The notes below the pieces were generated by a model, which saw nothing but the letters and a program-made list of their open reading frames with translations, ran no database searches and was not told the origin of the DNA. A stretch of DNA of 64,000 bases from Burkholderia metallica (lineage in GTDB: Bacteria > Pseudomonadota > Gammaproteobacteria > Burkholderiales > Burkholderiaceae): positions 16,736 to 80,735 of the forward strand of contig NZ_CADFDB010000020.1 in the NCBI RefSeq assembly GCF_902832845.1. The letters run 5' to 3'. The translations under genes and the position numbers were made by a program. Positions 42,273 to 51,014 of this stretch are shown one piece after another. Every line of letters begins with the position of its first letter. Within the stretch, counting starts at the first letter, position 1.

Positions 42273-43292
42273 ATGGGTACCACCATTCGCGATGTGGCGC
42301 GGGCGGCAGAGGTCTCGATCGGCACCGTCTCCCGCGCGCTGAAAAACCAGCCGGGCCTGTCCGAAGCCACGCGTGCGCGCATCGTCGAGATCGCGCAGCG
42401 GCTCGGCTACGATCCCGCGCAACTGCGGCCGCGCATCCGCCGGCTCACCTTCCTGCTGCACCGCCAGCACAACCGCTTTCCGGCCAGCCCGTTCTTCTCG
42501 CACGTGCTGCACGGCGTCGAGGACGCGTGCCGCGAGCGCGGTATCGTGCCGACGCTGCTCACGGTCGGGCCGAACGACGACGTGCTGCGCCAGATGCGCC
42601 CGCACGCGCCCGACGCGATCGCGGTGGCCGGCTTCATCGAGCCGGAAACGATCGAGGCGCTCGCCGCGACCGGCCGGCCGCTCGTGCTGATCGACCTGTG
42701 GGCGCCCGGGCTGCGCTCGGTCAACATCGACAACGCGACGGGCGCGGCGCTCGCGATGCGCCATCTGCTCGCCACCGGCCGCACGCGGATCGCGTTCATC
42801 GGCGGCTCGCCCGCGCACTACAGCATCGCGCAGCGCGCGATCGGCTACCGGCGCGCGTTCTTCGAGGCCGGGCGGCTGTTCGATCCCGCCTACGAAGTAA
42901 CGATCGACGCGGGGCTCGACCCCGACACGGGCGCCGCGCGTGCGATGGAGCAGCTGCTCGACGCGCCGGGCCCGCGCCCGGAAGCCGTGTTCGCATACAA
43001 CGACGCGGCCGCGCTCGCCGCGCAGCGCGTGTGCACCGCGCGTGGGCTTCGCATTCCCGACGACATCGCGATCGTCGGCTTCGACAACATCCCGGCCGCC
43101 GCGCACGCGAGCCCGCCGCTCACGACGCTCGCGGTCGACAAGGAGGCGCTCGGCCGCCGCGGCGTCGAGCTGCTGCTCGCGGAAGCGCCCGAGCGCACCG
43201 AGATTTCCCTGCCCGTCGAGCTGATCGTGCGGGCCAGCAGCCAGCCCGCCGGCTCCCCGGCACTCGATACCGCAACGGTCACCGAATCATGA
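42273..43292 (+). CDS. LacI-family regulator of the mannose operon
   Basis: LacI/GalR repressor of 339 residues. Helix-turn-helix at 4-25 (TIRDVARAAEVSIGTVSRAL) and hinge near YDPAQLRPRIRRL, then a periplasmic-binding-protein-like effector domain with AVFAYNDAAALAAQR and DIAIVGFDNIPAA. The effector is probably a sugar or sugar phosphate of the pathway encoded downstream. Its stop overlaps the isomerase start (ATGA), so regulator and enzymes form one operon. Confidence 0.92.
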   Translation: MGTTIRDVARAAEVSIGTVSRALKNQPGLSEATRARIVEIAQRLGYDPAQLRPRIRRLTFLLHRQHNRFPASPFFSHVLHGVEDACRERGIVPTLLTVGPNDDVLRQMRPHAPDAIAVAGFIEPETIEALAATGRPLVLIDLWAPGLRSVNIDNATGAALAMRHLLATGRTRIAFIGGSPAHYSIAQRAIGYRRAFFEAGRLFDPAYEVTIDAGLDPDTGAARAMEQLLDAPGPRPEAVFAYNDAAALAAQRVCTARGLRIPDDIAIVGFDNIPAAAHASPPLTTLAVDKEALGRRGVELLLAEAPERTEISLPVELIVRASSQPAGSPALDTATVTES

Positions 43293-44569
43293 ACATGCCC
43301 CCGGTCCAACCCTGCACGGCCGCGCCGGCCGCCCACACGCAAGCCGCGCCGTTCGTCGCGAGCTTCCGCGATCCGTCGTTCCTGCTGTCGCACATCGAGG
43401 ACACGCTGCGCTTCTACGCAACGAATGCGTTCGACCCGACGGGCGGCTTCCATCACTACTTCCGCGACGACGGCAGCATCTACAACCGCACGTCGCGCCA
43501 CCTGGTCAGCAGCTGTAGGTTCGTCTTCAACTACGCGATGGCGTACCGGCATTTCGGCGACCCGCGTCACCTAGACTACGCACGCCACGGGCTGCGCTTC
43601 CTGCGCGACGCGCACTGGGACGATGAACTGCAAGGCTACGACTGGGAACTCGACTGGCGCGACGGCGCGAAGCACGCGACGCTCGACGGCTCGCGCCACT
43701 GCTACGGGCTCGCGTTCGTGCTGCTCGCGGCCGCGCACGCGACGATGGCCGGCATCGACGAGGCGCGCCCGCTGATCGCCGCCACCTACGAACTCGCCGA
43801 GCACCGCTTCTGGGATGCGGCCGCGGGCCTCTATGCGGACGACGCGACGCCGAACTGGAACGTGTCGTCGTACCGCGGCCAGAACGCCAACATGCACATG
43901 ACGGAGGCGCTGCTCGCGGCGTACGAGGCGACCGGCCACCTCACCTACCTCGATCGCGCGGAAAAGCTCGCGACCCACGTCACGCAGCGCCAGGCCGCGC
44001 TGTCGGGCGGGCTCGTGTGGGAGCACTACCACGCGGACTGGTCGGTCGACTGGGACTACAACAAGGAAGACAGTTCGAACATCTTCCGCCCGTGGGGCTT
44101 CCAGCCCGGCCACCAGACCGAGTGGGCGAAGCTGCTGCTGATCCTCGAGCGGCACCGCCCGCTCGACTGGCTCGTGCCGCGCGCGGCCGAACTGTTCGAC
44201 GCCGCGCTCGCGCACGCGTGGGACGCCGATCACGGCGGGCTGTACTACGGCTTCGGCCCCGATTTCACGATCTGCGACCACAACAAGTATTTCTGGGTGC
44301 AGGCGGAAACCTTCGCGGCCGCCGCGATGCTCGGCGCGCGCACCGGCAGCGAGCGTTTCTGGGACTGGTACGACGAAATCTGGCGCTACAGCTGGGCGCA
44401 CTTCGTCGATCACCGCTACGGCGCCTGGTACCGCATCCTTACCTGCGACAACCGCAAGTACAGCGACGAGAAGAGCCCGGCCGGCAAGACCGACTACCAC
44501 ACGATGGGCGCGTGCTACGACGTGCTGTCGACCCTCGCGCGTATGCAGCGCAGCGAGCCGACGCAATGA
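43289..44569 (+). CDS. Mannose isomerase / N-acylglucosamine 2-epimerase family enzyme
   Basis: (alpha/alpha)6-barrel AGE-family enzyme of 426 residues, most like D-mannose isomerases (mannose to fructose). Typical segments are GGFHHYFRDDGSIYN, TSRHLVSSCRFVFNYAMAY, LDGSRHCYGLAFVLLAAAH, QNANMHMTEALLAAYEA and ICDHNKYFWVQAETFAAA, with the catalytic histidines in RHCYG and NMHMTEA regions and in the final TDYHTMGA. The N-terminal ~20 residues are a variable leader. ATG overlaps the regulator stop; its stop overlaps the kinase start. Cellobiose 2-epimerase or other AGE specificities remain possible. Confidence 0.85.
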   Translation: MNMPPVQPCTAAPAAHTQAAPFVASFRDPSFLLSHIEDTLRFYATNAFDPTGGFHHYFRDDGSIYNRTSRHLVSSCRFVFNYAMAYRHFGDPRHLDYARHGLRFLRDAHWDDELQGYDWELDWRDGAKHATLDGSRHCYGLAFVLLAAAHATMAGIDEARPLIAATYELAEHRFWDAAAGLYADDATPNWNVSSYRGQNANMHMTEALLAAYEATGHLTYLDRAEKLATHVTQRQAALSGGLVWEHYHADWSVDWDYNKEDSSNIFRPWGFQPGHQTEWAKLLLILERHRPLDWLVPRAAELFDAALAHAWDADHGGLYYGFGPDFTICDHNKYFWVQAETFAAAAMLGARTGSERFWDWYDEIWRYSWAHFVDHRYGAWYRILTCDNRKYSDEKSPAGKTDYHTMGACYDVLSTLARMQRSEPTQ

Positions 44570-45474
44570 GCGGCGGCACGTTTCCGGCTTTCGTGTCGGC
44601 GGGCGACATCCTGACCGACATGGTGCGCGCGGGCGACGCGCAATGGACGTCGGTGCCGGGCGGCGCCGGCTGGAACGTCGCGCGCGCGGTCGCGCGGCTC
44701 GGCATGCCGAGCGCGCTCGCGGGCGCGATCGGCGAAGACTGCTTCTCCGACGTGCTGTGGCGCACGAGCGAAGCGGCCGGGCTGGACCTGCGCTTCCTGC
44801 AGCGCGTCGCGCGGCCGCCGCTGCTCGCGATCGTCCACGAGACGCAACCGCCCGCGTACTTCTTCATCGGCGAAGCGAGCGCCGATCTCGCGTTCGATCC
44901 GGCGCGGCTGCCGGCCGGCTGGACCGACCACGTGAAATGGGCGCATTTCGGCTGCATCAGCCTCGTGCGCGAACCGCTCGCCGGCACGCTGGCCGCGCTC
45001 GCGGGCGAGCTGCACGCGCGCGGCGTGAAGATCAGCTTCGACCCGAACGTGCGCAACCTGATGACGGCCGCGTACCGGCCGACACTGGAGAAAATGGCCG
45101 CGCTGGCCGATCTGATCAAGGTGTCCGACGAGGACCTGCGGCACCTGTTCGGCGGCGACGGCCCCGACGCGATCGACGCGGTCCGTGCGCTGAACCCGCG
45201 CGCGGCGGTGCTCGTCACGCGCGGCGCGCAGGCGGCGACGCTCTACGCGGACGGCGACGTGCATGAAGCCCGCCCGCCGCGCGTCGAGGTGGCCGACACC
45301 GTCGGCGCGGGCGATGCGTCGATCGGCGGCCTGCTGTTCAGCCTGATGGCCGCGCCGCAGCGGTCGTGGCGCGAGCATCTCGTGTTCGCGCTCGCGGCGG
45401 GCGCCGCGGCGTGCCGGCATACGGGCGCGCACGCGCCGACGCTCGACGAGGTCGTCGCGCTGATCGAACGATGA
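44566..45474 (+). CDS. PfkB-family sugar kinase, probable fructokinase
   Basis: Ribokinase-fold kinase of 302 residues. PfkB signature 1 appears as VPGGAGWNVARAVARLG (about 30-46) and signature 2 as DTVGAGDASIGGLL (about 244-257) with the catalytic Asp. ATP-site segments LIKVSDEDLRHLFG and VLVTRGAQAA are present. With a mannose-to-fructose isomerase directly upstream (start and stop overlap), fructose 6-phosphorylation is the likely reaction. It ends the operon; no transporter follows. Confidence 0.88.
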   Translation: MSGGTFPAFVSAGDILTDMVRAGDAQWTSVPGGAGWNVARAVARLGMPSALAGAIGEDCFSDVLWRTSEAAGLDLRFLQRVARPPLLAIVHETQPPAYFFIGEASADLAFDPARLPAGWTDHVKWAHFGCISLVREPLAGTLAALAGELHARGVKISFDPNVRNLMTAAYRPTLEKMAALADLIKVSDEDLRHLFGGDGPDAIDAVRALNPRAAVLVTRGAQAATLYADGDVHEARPPRVEVADTVGAGDASIGGLLFSLMAAPQRSWREHLVFALAAGAAACRHTGAHAPTLDEVVALIER

Positions 45475-45573
45475 CGGAAAGGCGGTGACCGGCCCCGTTC
45501 GGTCACCGATTCGCCGCGCTGTACATGCTGCGCCGCAGTGCTACGATGAAGTGTCCTTTTGCAGGAGAGCACG

Positions 45574-45795
45574 ATGGACACCAACACGTTCACGAAGGGT
45601 ATCTACACGGCCAAGGCGCATACCCAGCAAGCGGGCAACGGGCAGTTCCAGGGTTACGTGATCCTCTCGCGGGACGACGGCGACGACACCGAGAACACGC
45701 GCTACGACGTCCACTCGACGAGCCCCAGCGAGGAAGAAGCGTTCGACGAGGCGAAGGCGCTCGCCCACCGGATTCTCGGCGAAATCGAGCTGTAG
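45574..45795 (+). CDS. Small conserved-looking acidic protein
   Basis: 73-residue protein beginning MDTNTFTKGIYTAKAHTQQA and ending in an acidic helical part SPSEEEAFDEAKALAHRILG. GCAGGAGAGC precedes the ATG at 45574 and is a strong ribosome site; an ATG 15 nt upstream is less likely. No signal peptide or known domain. Similar in size and style to the 72-residue product at 53440 (both end in an acidic alpha-helix with DEA/DDAREA), which may mean one family of small cytosolic proteins. Function unknown. Confidence 0.7.
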   Translation: MDTNTFTKGIYTAKAHTQQAGNGQFQGYVILSRDDGDDTENTRYDVHSTSPSEEEAFDEAKALAHRILGEIEL

Positions 45796-45835
45796 CGCGC
45801 GCCGCACCGGATGCGCGCCGGCGCGTCGGCGCGGC

Positions 45836-46030
45836 TCAGAGCAGCCGCGCCACCATCGACACCAGCATCGTCAGCACCAGCGTCGACATGAACGGGAACG
45901 GGTAGCGCCGCCCGCCGAGCGTCAGCGTGACGTCGCCCGGCATCCGCCCGATGCCGAGCTTGCCGAGCCACGGCCAGCAGCGCGTCAGGATCATCACCGC
46001 GACGAACGACGCCATCAGCCAGCGCAGCAT
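45836..46030 (-). CDS. DUF2905 membrane protein
   Basis: 64-residue protein with two hydrophobic segments (LMASFVAVMILTRCWPWLG and FPFMSTLVLTMLVSMVARLL) and the DUF2905 core LGKLGIGRMPGDVTL with GGRRYPFPF between them. Small inner-membrane protein of unknown function. It starts 11 bp after the methyltransferase stop on the same strand, so it is probably cotranscribed with it. Confidence 0.88.
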   Translation of the reverse strand: MLRWLMASFVAVMILTRCWPWLGKLGIGRMPGDVTLTLGGRRYPFPFMSTLVLTMLVSMVARLL

Positions 46031-46041
46031 GCCGGCTCCCG

Positions 46042-47235
46042 TCAGAGCGCGTGCGAGCGGTCGCCGCGCGCGAACGCGTCGAGCGTGCCGTCGATGCCGC
46101 GCGAAAACGCGATCACCTTGAACAGCTCGCCCATCTCGGCTTCCGAGATCAGCTTCTGCACCGCGTTCGCGGCCGGCAGGAACGCGTGGAAGTCCGACGG
46201 ATCGATCGCGGCCAGCGCGTCGGTGATGCCCGCGTTCAACAGGAAGCGCGCCTGCGACGTGTAGCCGAGCAGGTCGGCGCCGGTGGCGACGGCCGCCTCG
46301 TAGATGCCGGTGAATTCGACGTGCGCGGTGATGTCCTGCAGCCCCGGGTACAGGAACGGATCGTCGTGCGCGTGGTGGCGGTAGTGGCACATCAGCGTGC
46401 CGCGGTCGCGCTGCGGGTGGTAGTACTCGTGCGCGGGAAAGCCGTAGTCGACCAGCAGCACCGCACCGCGCCCGAGCATCGTGCACACGGTGCGGGTGAA
46501 CGCAAGCGCGGCCTCGTGCGTTTCGGTCACGTAGCCGTCGTGCACATCGTCGAGCCCCGCGAGCACCGGCGGCAGACTGGCCGGCGCGGCCGGACGGTCG
46601 TCGAACACGAACGCGTGGCGCGCGTCGAGCGCGACGCCGCGCTCGTGCCACGCGCCGCCCGCCTTCGCGAACAGCCGCACCGGCATCGCGTCGAGCACCT
46701 CGTTGCCGACCACGACGCCGTCGAACCGCTCGGGCAGCGCGTCGAGCCAGCGCACCTTCGCGGCGAGCGCCGGGGCGGCGGCCGCGATCGTGTCGCGCTG
46801 CCGTTCGCGCAGCTCGCCGGACAAGTCGACGATCAGGTACGCGTCGAGTTCGACGCCGAGCGCGTCGAGCGCCGCGAGCAGCCCGGCCGCGAGCTTGCCC
46901 GTGCCGGCGCCGAATTCCATCACGCAACGCGTGCCGCTCGCCGCGAGCGCTTGCGCCACCGGTTGCGCCAAAGTTTGCGCGAACAGCGGCGACAACTCCG
47001 GTGCGGTGACGAAGTCGCTGCCGTCGTCGGCGCGGCGCCCGAACTTGCGCGCGCCGCCGCTGTAATAGCCGAGGCCGGGCGCATACAGCGCACGCTCCAT
47101 GAAGCGATCGAACGGCAGCCAGCCGCCGGCCGCCGCGATCTCGTCGCGCAGTTGCGCGGCGAGGGTTTCGGACTGCGCGAGCGCGTCGGGGCCGGGAGCA
47201 GGTAAACTAGCGGGTTCGTGAGCTTTCGGGTTCAT
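46042..47235 (-). CDS. MidA/NDUFAF7-family SAM-dependent methyltransferase
   Basis: 397-residue methyltransferase of the DUF185 family; the mitochondrial homolog NDUFAF7 methylates an arginine of a complex I subunit, but the bacterial substrate is not known. Family features: GWLPFDRFMERALYAPGLGY (about 38-57), FVTAPELSPLFAQ, the SAM motif MEFGAGTGKLAAGLL (about 105-119), LPERFDGVVVGNEVLDAMPV and LLVDYGFPAHEYYHPQR. The start MNPKAHEPAS at 47235 is divergent from the SDR gene with only 13 bp between starts, so the two promoters overlap or lie inside the genes. Confidence 0.9.
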   Translation of the reverse strand: MNPKAHEPASLPAPGPDALAQSETLAAQLRDEIAAAGGWLPFDRFMERALYAPGLGYYSGGARKFGRRADDGSDFVTAPELSPLFAQTLAQPVAQALAASGTRCVMEFGAGTGKLAAGLLAALDALGVELDAYLIVDLSGELRERQRDTIAAAAPALAAKVRWLDALPERFDGVVVGNEVLDAMPVRLFAKAGGAWHERGVALDARHAFVFDDRPAAPASLPPVLAGLDDVHDGYVTETHEAALAFTRTVCTMLGRGAVLLVDYGFPAHEYYHPQRDRGTLMCHYRHHAHDDPFLYPGLQDITAHVEFTGIYEAAVATGADLLGYTSQARFLLNAGITDALAAIDPSDFHAFLPAANAVQKLISEAEMGELFKVIAFSRGIDGTLDAFARGDRSHAL

Positions 47236-47248
47236 CCCGGCATTGTAA

Positions 47249-47992
47249 ATGACCGTTTCAGCCGATACGTCGCCCCACCGCGTGGTGCTCGTCACGGGCG
47301 CCCTGGGCAGCGCGGCCGACGCCGCGTCGATCGGACGCGCGCTCGCGACGGGTTTCGCCCGGCGCGGCTGGGACGTCGCGCTGCAGCGCAGCCCCGGCGC
47401 GCCGCACGCGGCCGCCGATGCGCTCGTCGCCGAAGTCGCGGCGCTCGGCCGCCGCGCGGTCGTGCTCGACGCCGATCTGGCCCTGGAAGCCGACGCCGCC
47501 GCGCTCGTCGCCGCGTGCGGCACGGCGCTCGGCCGGCCCGCGTGCGCGGTGTTCGTGAGCGCCAGCGCGGGCGCCGACGATGCCCACACGGTGGACGGCG
47601 CGGCGCTCGCCGGCGCACTCGCGCGCAACGTGACGGCGCCGCTCGCGCTGGCCCGCGCGCTCGCCGATGCGACGCCCGACGCCGCGCGCGAGCACGAAGC
47701 GCTGCGCGCCTGTGCGATCCACGTGCTCGACCAGGCGCTGTTTCACCCAGCGCCGGCGCAGTTGTCGCACGCGCTGATGCAGGCCGCGCTGAACCGCGCG
47801 ACGTCGGCGCTCGCGCTCGCGCTCGCGCCGAAGGTGCGGGTGGCGGCGCTGGTGCGCGGCCACGCGCCGCACGCGGACGACATCGCGGCGGCCGCCTGCT
47901 ATCTCGCGAGCGCGCCCGGCGTCACGGGCGCGACGCTGACCGTCGACGGCGGCGAGCACCTCGTGCCGCCCGCCGCCGGCCCGAATGAATGA
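47249..47992 (+). CDS. SDR-family protein lacking the catalytic Tyr and Lys
   Basis: 247-residue short-chain dehydrogenase/reductase fold. The N-terminus RVVLVTGALGSAADAASIGR has an expanded, altered glycine motif, and the end VTGATLTVDGGEHL is a normal SDR C-terminus. Where FolM-like enzymes have YxxxK followed by AAL, this protein reads SHALMQAAL (173-181), placing His and Gln at the Tyr and Lys positions. Reductase activity is therefore doubtful. It precedes folB by about 75 bp on the same strand, hinting at a pterin-linked or structural role, or decay of a FolM-type reductase. Confidence 0.8.
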   Translation: MTVSADTSPHRVVLVTGALGSAADAASIGRALATGFARRGWDVALQRSPGAPHAAADALVAEVAALGRRAVVLDADLALEADAAALVAACGTALGRPACAVFVSASAGADDAHTVDGAALAGALARNVTAPLALARALADATPDAAREHEALRACAIHVLDQALFHPAPAQLSHALMQAALNRATSALALALAPKVRVAALVRGHAPHADDIAAAACYLASAPGVTGATLTVDGGEHLVPPAAGPNE

Positions 47993-48067
47993 ACTGCGCG
48001 GCTCGCGCGGCCTGACGCCGCCGCCCGCCGCTTTGCGTGTGCGCACGCCAATTTGACTGGGACGACC

Positions 48068-48472
48068 ATGTTTTCCGCTCTCCTGCACCCCCGCCTCGCG
48101 GATTGCCGCAGGCTCTACCTGCGCGACTACGAAGTGCACATCAACATCGGTGCGTTCGAACACGAGAAGCGCGGCGAGCAGCGCGTCGTCATCAACGTCG
48201 ACCTGTTCGTGCCGCTCGCGCTGTCCACGCCCGTCGACGACCGGCTGCACGAAGTCGTCGACTACGACCTGATGAAGCAGAGCGTCGCGCAATGCGTGGC
48301 GCGCGGCCACATCCACCTGCAGGAAACGCTGTGCGACGCGATCGCCGCGCACCTGCTGGCGCACGACGCCGTGCGCGCGGTACGCGTCTGTACCGAAAAA
48401 CCGGACGCTTATCCGGACTGCGACGCCGTCGGCGTCGAAGTCTTTCGCATCAAGGACGAGGAGCGCGCATGA
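48068..48472 (+). CDS. folB: Dihydroneopterin aldolase FolB
   Basis: 134-residue aldolase that turns 7,8-dihydroneopterin into 6-hydroxymethyl-dihydropterin in folate synthesis. Family motifs: [20 protein letters not shown] (about 18-37), VVDYDLMKQ (about 70-78), [15 protein letters not shown] (about 91-105; the Glu binds pterin) and [18 protein letters not shown] with the catalytic Lys. MFSALLHPR at 48068 is chosen; an ATG at 48053 adds five residues. Its stop overlaps the ttcA start. Confidence 0.92.
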   Translation: MFSALLHPRLADCRRLYLRDYEVHINIGAFEHEKRGEQRVVINVDLFVPLALSTPVDDRLHEVVDYDLMKQSVAQCVARGHIHLQETLCDAIAAHLLAHDAVRAVRVCTEKPDAYPDCDAVGVEVFRIKDEERA

Positions 48473-49464
48473 ACGCCCCCCACATGAACGACACGGCGGC
48501 CGCTGCCGCCACCCCGGACACCCCCGCCGCCCCGGCCGGCCGCCCGGCGCTCACGCGCCGCGAGCAGAAGGACGCGTACGAGAACAACAAGCTGTTCAAG
48601 CGGATCGTGCGCCAGGTCGGCCAGGCGATCGGCGACTTCAACATGATCGAGCAGGGCGACAAGGTGATGGTGTGCCTGTCCGGCGGCAAGGACAGCTATG
48701 CGATGCTCGACGTGCTACTGCGCCTGCGCGAGCGCGCGCCGATCGATTTCGACATCGTCGCGGTGAACCTCGACCAGAAGCAGCCGGGCTTCCCCGAGCA
48801 CGTGCTGCCGGAATATCTGAAGCAGGTCGGCGTGCCGTTCCACATCGAGAACCAGGACACCTACAGCATCGTCAAGCGGCTCGTGCCCGAGGGCAAGACC
48901 ACCTGCTCGCTGTGCTCGCGGCTGCGCCGCGGGATCCTGTACCGCGTGGCCGGCGAGCTCGGCGCGACCAAGATCGCGCTCGGCCATCACCGCGACGACA
49001 TCGTGCAGACGCTGCTGCTCAACATGTTCTACGGCGGCAAGCTGAAAGGGATGCCGCCGAAGCTGCAGTCGGACGACGGCAAGAACATCGTGATCCGGCC
49101 GCTCGCGTACGTGAAGGAGACCGATCTCGAGAAATACGCGGAGCTGCGCGAATTTCCGATCATCCCGTGCAACCTGTGCGGCAGCCAGCCGAACCTGAAG
49201 CGCGCCGAAATGAAGGCGCTGATCCGCGAATGGGACAAGCGCTTCCCGGGCCGCGTCGACAACATGTTCAACGCGCTCGCGAAAGTCGTGCCGTCGCACC
49301 TGATGGACACGACGCTGTACCCGTTCCAGTCGCTGCGCGCGAGCGGCGTTGCCGACCCGCAGGGCGACATCGCATTCGACGAGGAACCGTGCGCGTCGGG
49401 CGACGACACCGCGGCGCCGGGCGGCGCGAAACCGATCTCGATCGTCCAGTTCGACGACCTGTAA
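48469..49464 (+). CDS. ttcA: tRNA 2-thiocytidine biosynthesis protein TtcA
   Basis: ATP- and iron-sulfur-dependent enzyme that thiolates cytidine 32 of some tRNAs. The 331-residue protein has an Ala/Pro-rich leader (1-27), the PP-loop SGGKDS (71-76), two CxxC pairs [11 protein letters not shown] (about 144-154) and [12 protein letters not shown] (about 235-246), and [17 protein letters not shown]. Its ATG overlaps the folB stop, so it is coupled to folB. The C-terminal 25 residues are acidic and variable. Confidence 0.95.
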   Translation: MNAPHMNDTAAAAATPDTPAAPAGRPALTRREQKDAYENNKLFKRIVRQVGQAIGDFNMIEQGDKVMVCLSGGKDSYAMLDVLLRLRERAPIDFDIVAVNLDQKQPGFPEHVLPEYLKQVGVPFHIENQDTYSIVKRLVPEGKTTCSLCSRLRRGILYRVAGELGATKIALGHHRDDIVQTLLLNMFYGGKLKGMPPKLQSDDGKNIVIRPLAYVKETDLEKYAELREFPIIPCNLCGSQPNLKRAEMKALIREWDKRFPGRVDNMFNALAKVVPSHLMDTTLYPFQSLRASGVADPQGDIAFDEEPCASGDDTAAPGGAKPISIVQFDDL

Positions 49465-49598
49465 GCAGGGCCGGAACGCTTGCCGGATCGGGGCCGCAAG
49501 CCCCCTTTCCGGCACTGTCGCCCCGCCGCGACAGGCCCGGAACGCCGGGGGCCGCATGCTAAAATGACCGGCTTCGAACTCCTCTTACAGCTGGCGCC

Positions 49599-50960
49599 AT
49601 GAATATCGTGATTTTGGCGGCAGGCACCGGCAAGCGCATGCGTTCCGCGCTGCCGAAAGTGCTTCATCCCCTGGCCGGCAGGCCGCTCCTCTCCCACGTC
49701 ATCGACACCGCGCGCACGCTGCAGCCGTCCCGGCTCGTCGTCGTCGTGGGTCACGGCGCCGAGCAGGTCCAGGCCGCCGTCGCCGCGCCCGACGTCCAGT
49801 TCGCGGTGCAGGCCGAGCAGCTCGGCACCGGCCATGCGGTGCGCCAGGCGCTGCCGCTCCTCGATCCCGCGCAACCGACGCTCGTGCTGTACGGCGACGT
49901 GCCGCTCACGCGCGCGTCCACGCTGCAGCGCCTCGTCGATGCGGCGCGCGACGGCCGCTACGGGATTCTGACCGTCACGCTCGACGATCCGACCGGTTAC
50001 GGCCGCATCGTGCGCGACGCGGCCGGCTTCGTCACGCGCATCGTCGAACAGAAGGACGCGTCGCCCGAACAGCTGAAGATCGCCGAAATCAACACCGGCA
50101 TCATCGTCACGCCCACCGCCCAGTTGTCGATGTGGCTCGGCGCGCTGAAGAACGAGAACGCGCAGGGCGAGTACTACCTGACCGACGTCGTCGAACTCGC
50201 GATCGAGGCCGGTTTCGAGGTCGTCACCGCGCAGCCCGACGACGAATGGGAAACGCTCGGCGTGAACAGCAAGGCGCAGCTCGCCGAGCTCGAACGCATC
50301 CACCAGCGCACGATCGCCGACGCGCTGCTCGTCGACGGCGTCACGCTCGCCGACCCGGCGCGCGTCGACGTGCGCGGCACGCTGCGCTGCGGCCGCGACG
50401 TATCGATCGACGTGAACTGCGTGTTCGAGGGCAACGTGACGCTCGCCGACAACGTGACGATCGGCGCGAACTGCGTGATCCGCAACGCGTCGATCGGCGC
50501 GGGCACGCGCATCGACGCGTTCTCGCACATCGACGGCGCCGAGCTCGGCGCGCACACGGTGATCGGCCCGTACGCGCGGTTGCGCCCCGGCGCGCGGCTC
50601 GCGGACGAAGCGCACGTCGGCAACTTCGTCGAGGTGAAGAACGCGGTGATCGGCCACGGCTCGAAGGCGAACCACCTCACGTACATCGGCGACGCCGACA
50701 TCGGCGCGCGCGTGAACATCGGCGCGGGCACGATCACGTGCAATTACGACGGTGCGAACAAGTTCCGCACCGTGATCGAGGACGACGTGTTCGTCGGCTC
50801 CGACACGCAGCTCGTCGCGCCGGTGCGCGTGGGCCGCGGCGTGACGATCGCGGCCGGCACGACGATCTGGAAGGACGTGGCCGACGGCCTGCTCGCGTTG
50901 AACGAGAAGACCCAGACCGCGAAGAGCGGCTACGTCCGACCGGTCAAGAAGAAAAGCTGA
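49599..50960 (+). CDS. glmU: Bifunctional N-acetylglucosamine-1-phosphate uridyltransferase / glucosamine-1-phosphate acetyltransferase
   Basis: Makes UDP-N-acetylglucosamine for peptidoglycan and lipopolysaccharide. The N-terminal nucleotidyltransferase domain (1-225) has [20 protein letters not shown] with the LxxGxGTxM-like loop and the uridine contact LGTGHAV; the C-terminal left-handed beta-helix (about 245-453) has hexapeptide repeats and the active His in [21 protein letters not shown]. 453 residues is the normal length. A TAAAAT box at 49560-49565 may be the -10. glmS follows 54 bp later, an order seen in many proteobacteria. Confidence 0.97.
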   Translation: MNIVILAAGTGKRMRSALPKVLHPLAGRPLLSHVIDTARTLQPSRLVVVVGHGAEQVQAAVAAPDVQFAVQAEQLGTGHAVRQALPLLDPAQPTLVLYGDVPLTRASTLQRLVDAARDGRYGILTVTLDDPTGYGRIVRDAAGFVTRIVEQKDASPEQLKIAEINTGIIVTPTAQLSMWLGALKNENAQGEYYLTDVVELAIEAGFEVVTAQPDDEWETLGVNSKAQLAELERIHQRTIADALLVDGVTLADPARVDVRGTLRCGRDVSIDVNCVFEGNVTLADNVTIGANCVIRNASIGAGTRIDAFSHIDGAELGAHTVIGPYARLRPGARLADEAHVGNFVEVKNAVIGHGSKANHLTYIGDADIGARVNIGAGTITCNYDGANKFRTVIEDDVFVGSDTQLVAPVRVGRGVTIAAGTTIWKDVADGLLALNEKTQTAKSGYVRPVKKKS

Positions 50961-51014
50961 ACCCCTTGCGGGCGCCCGGCGGCGTCCGCGTCGACTTACA
51001 GGACTGACTCATTC

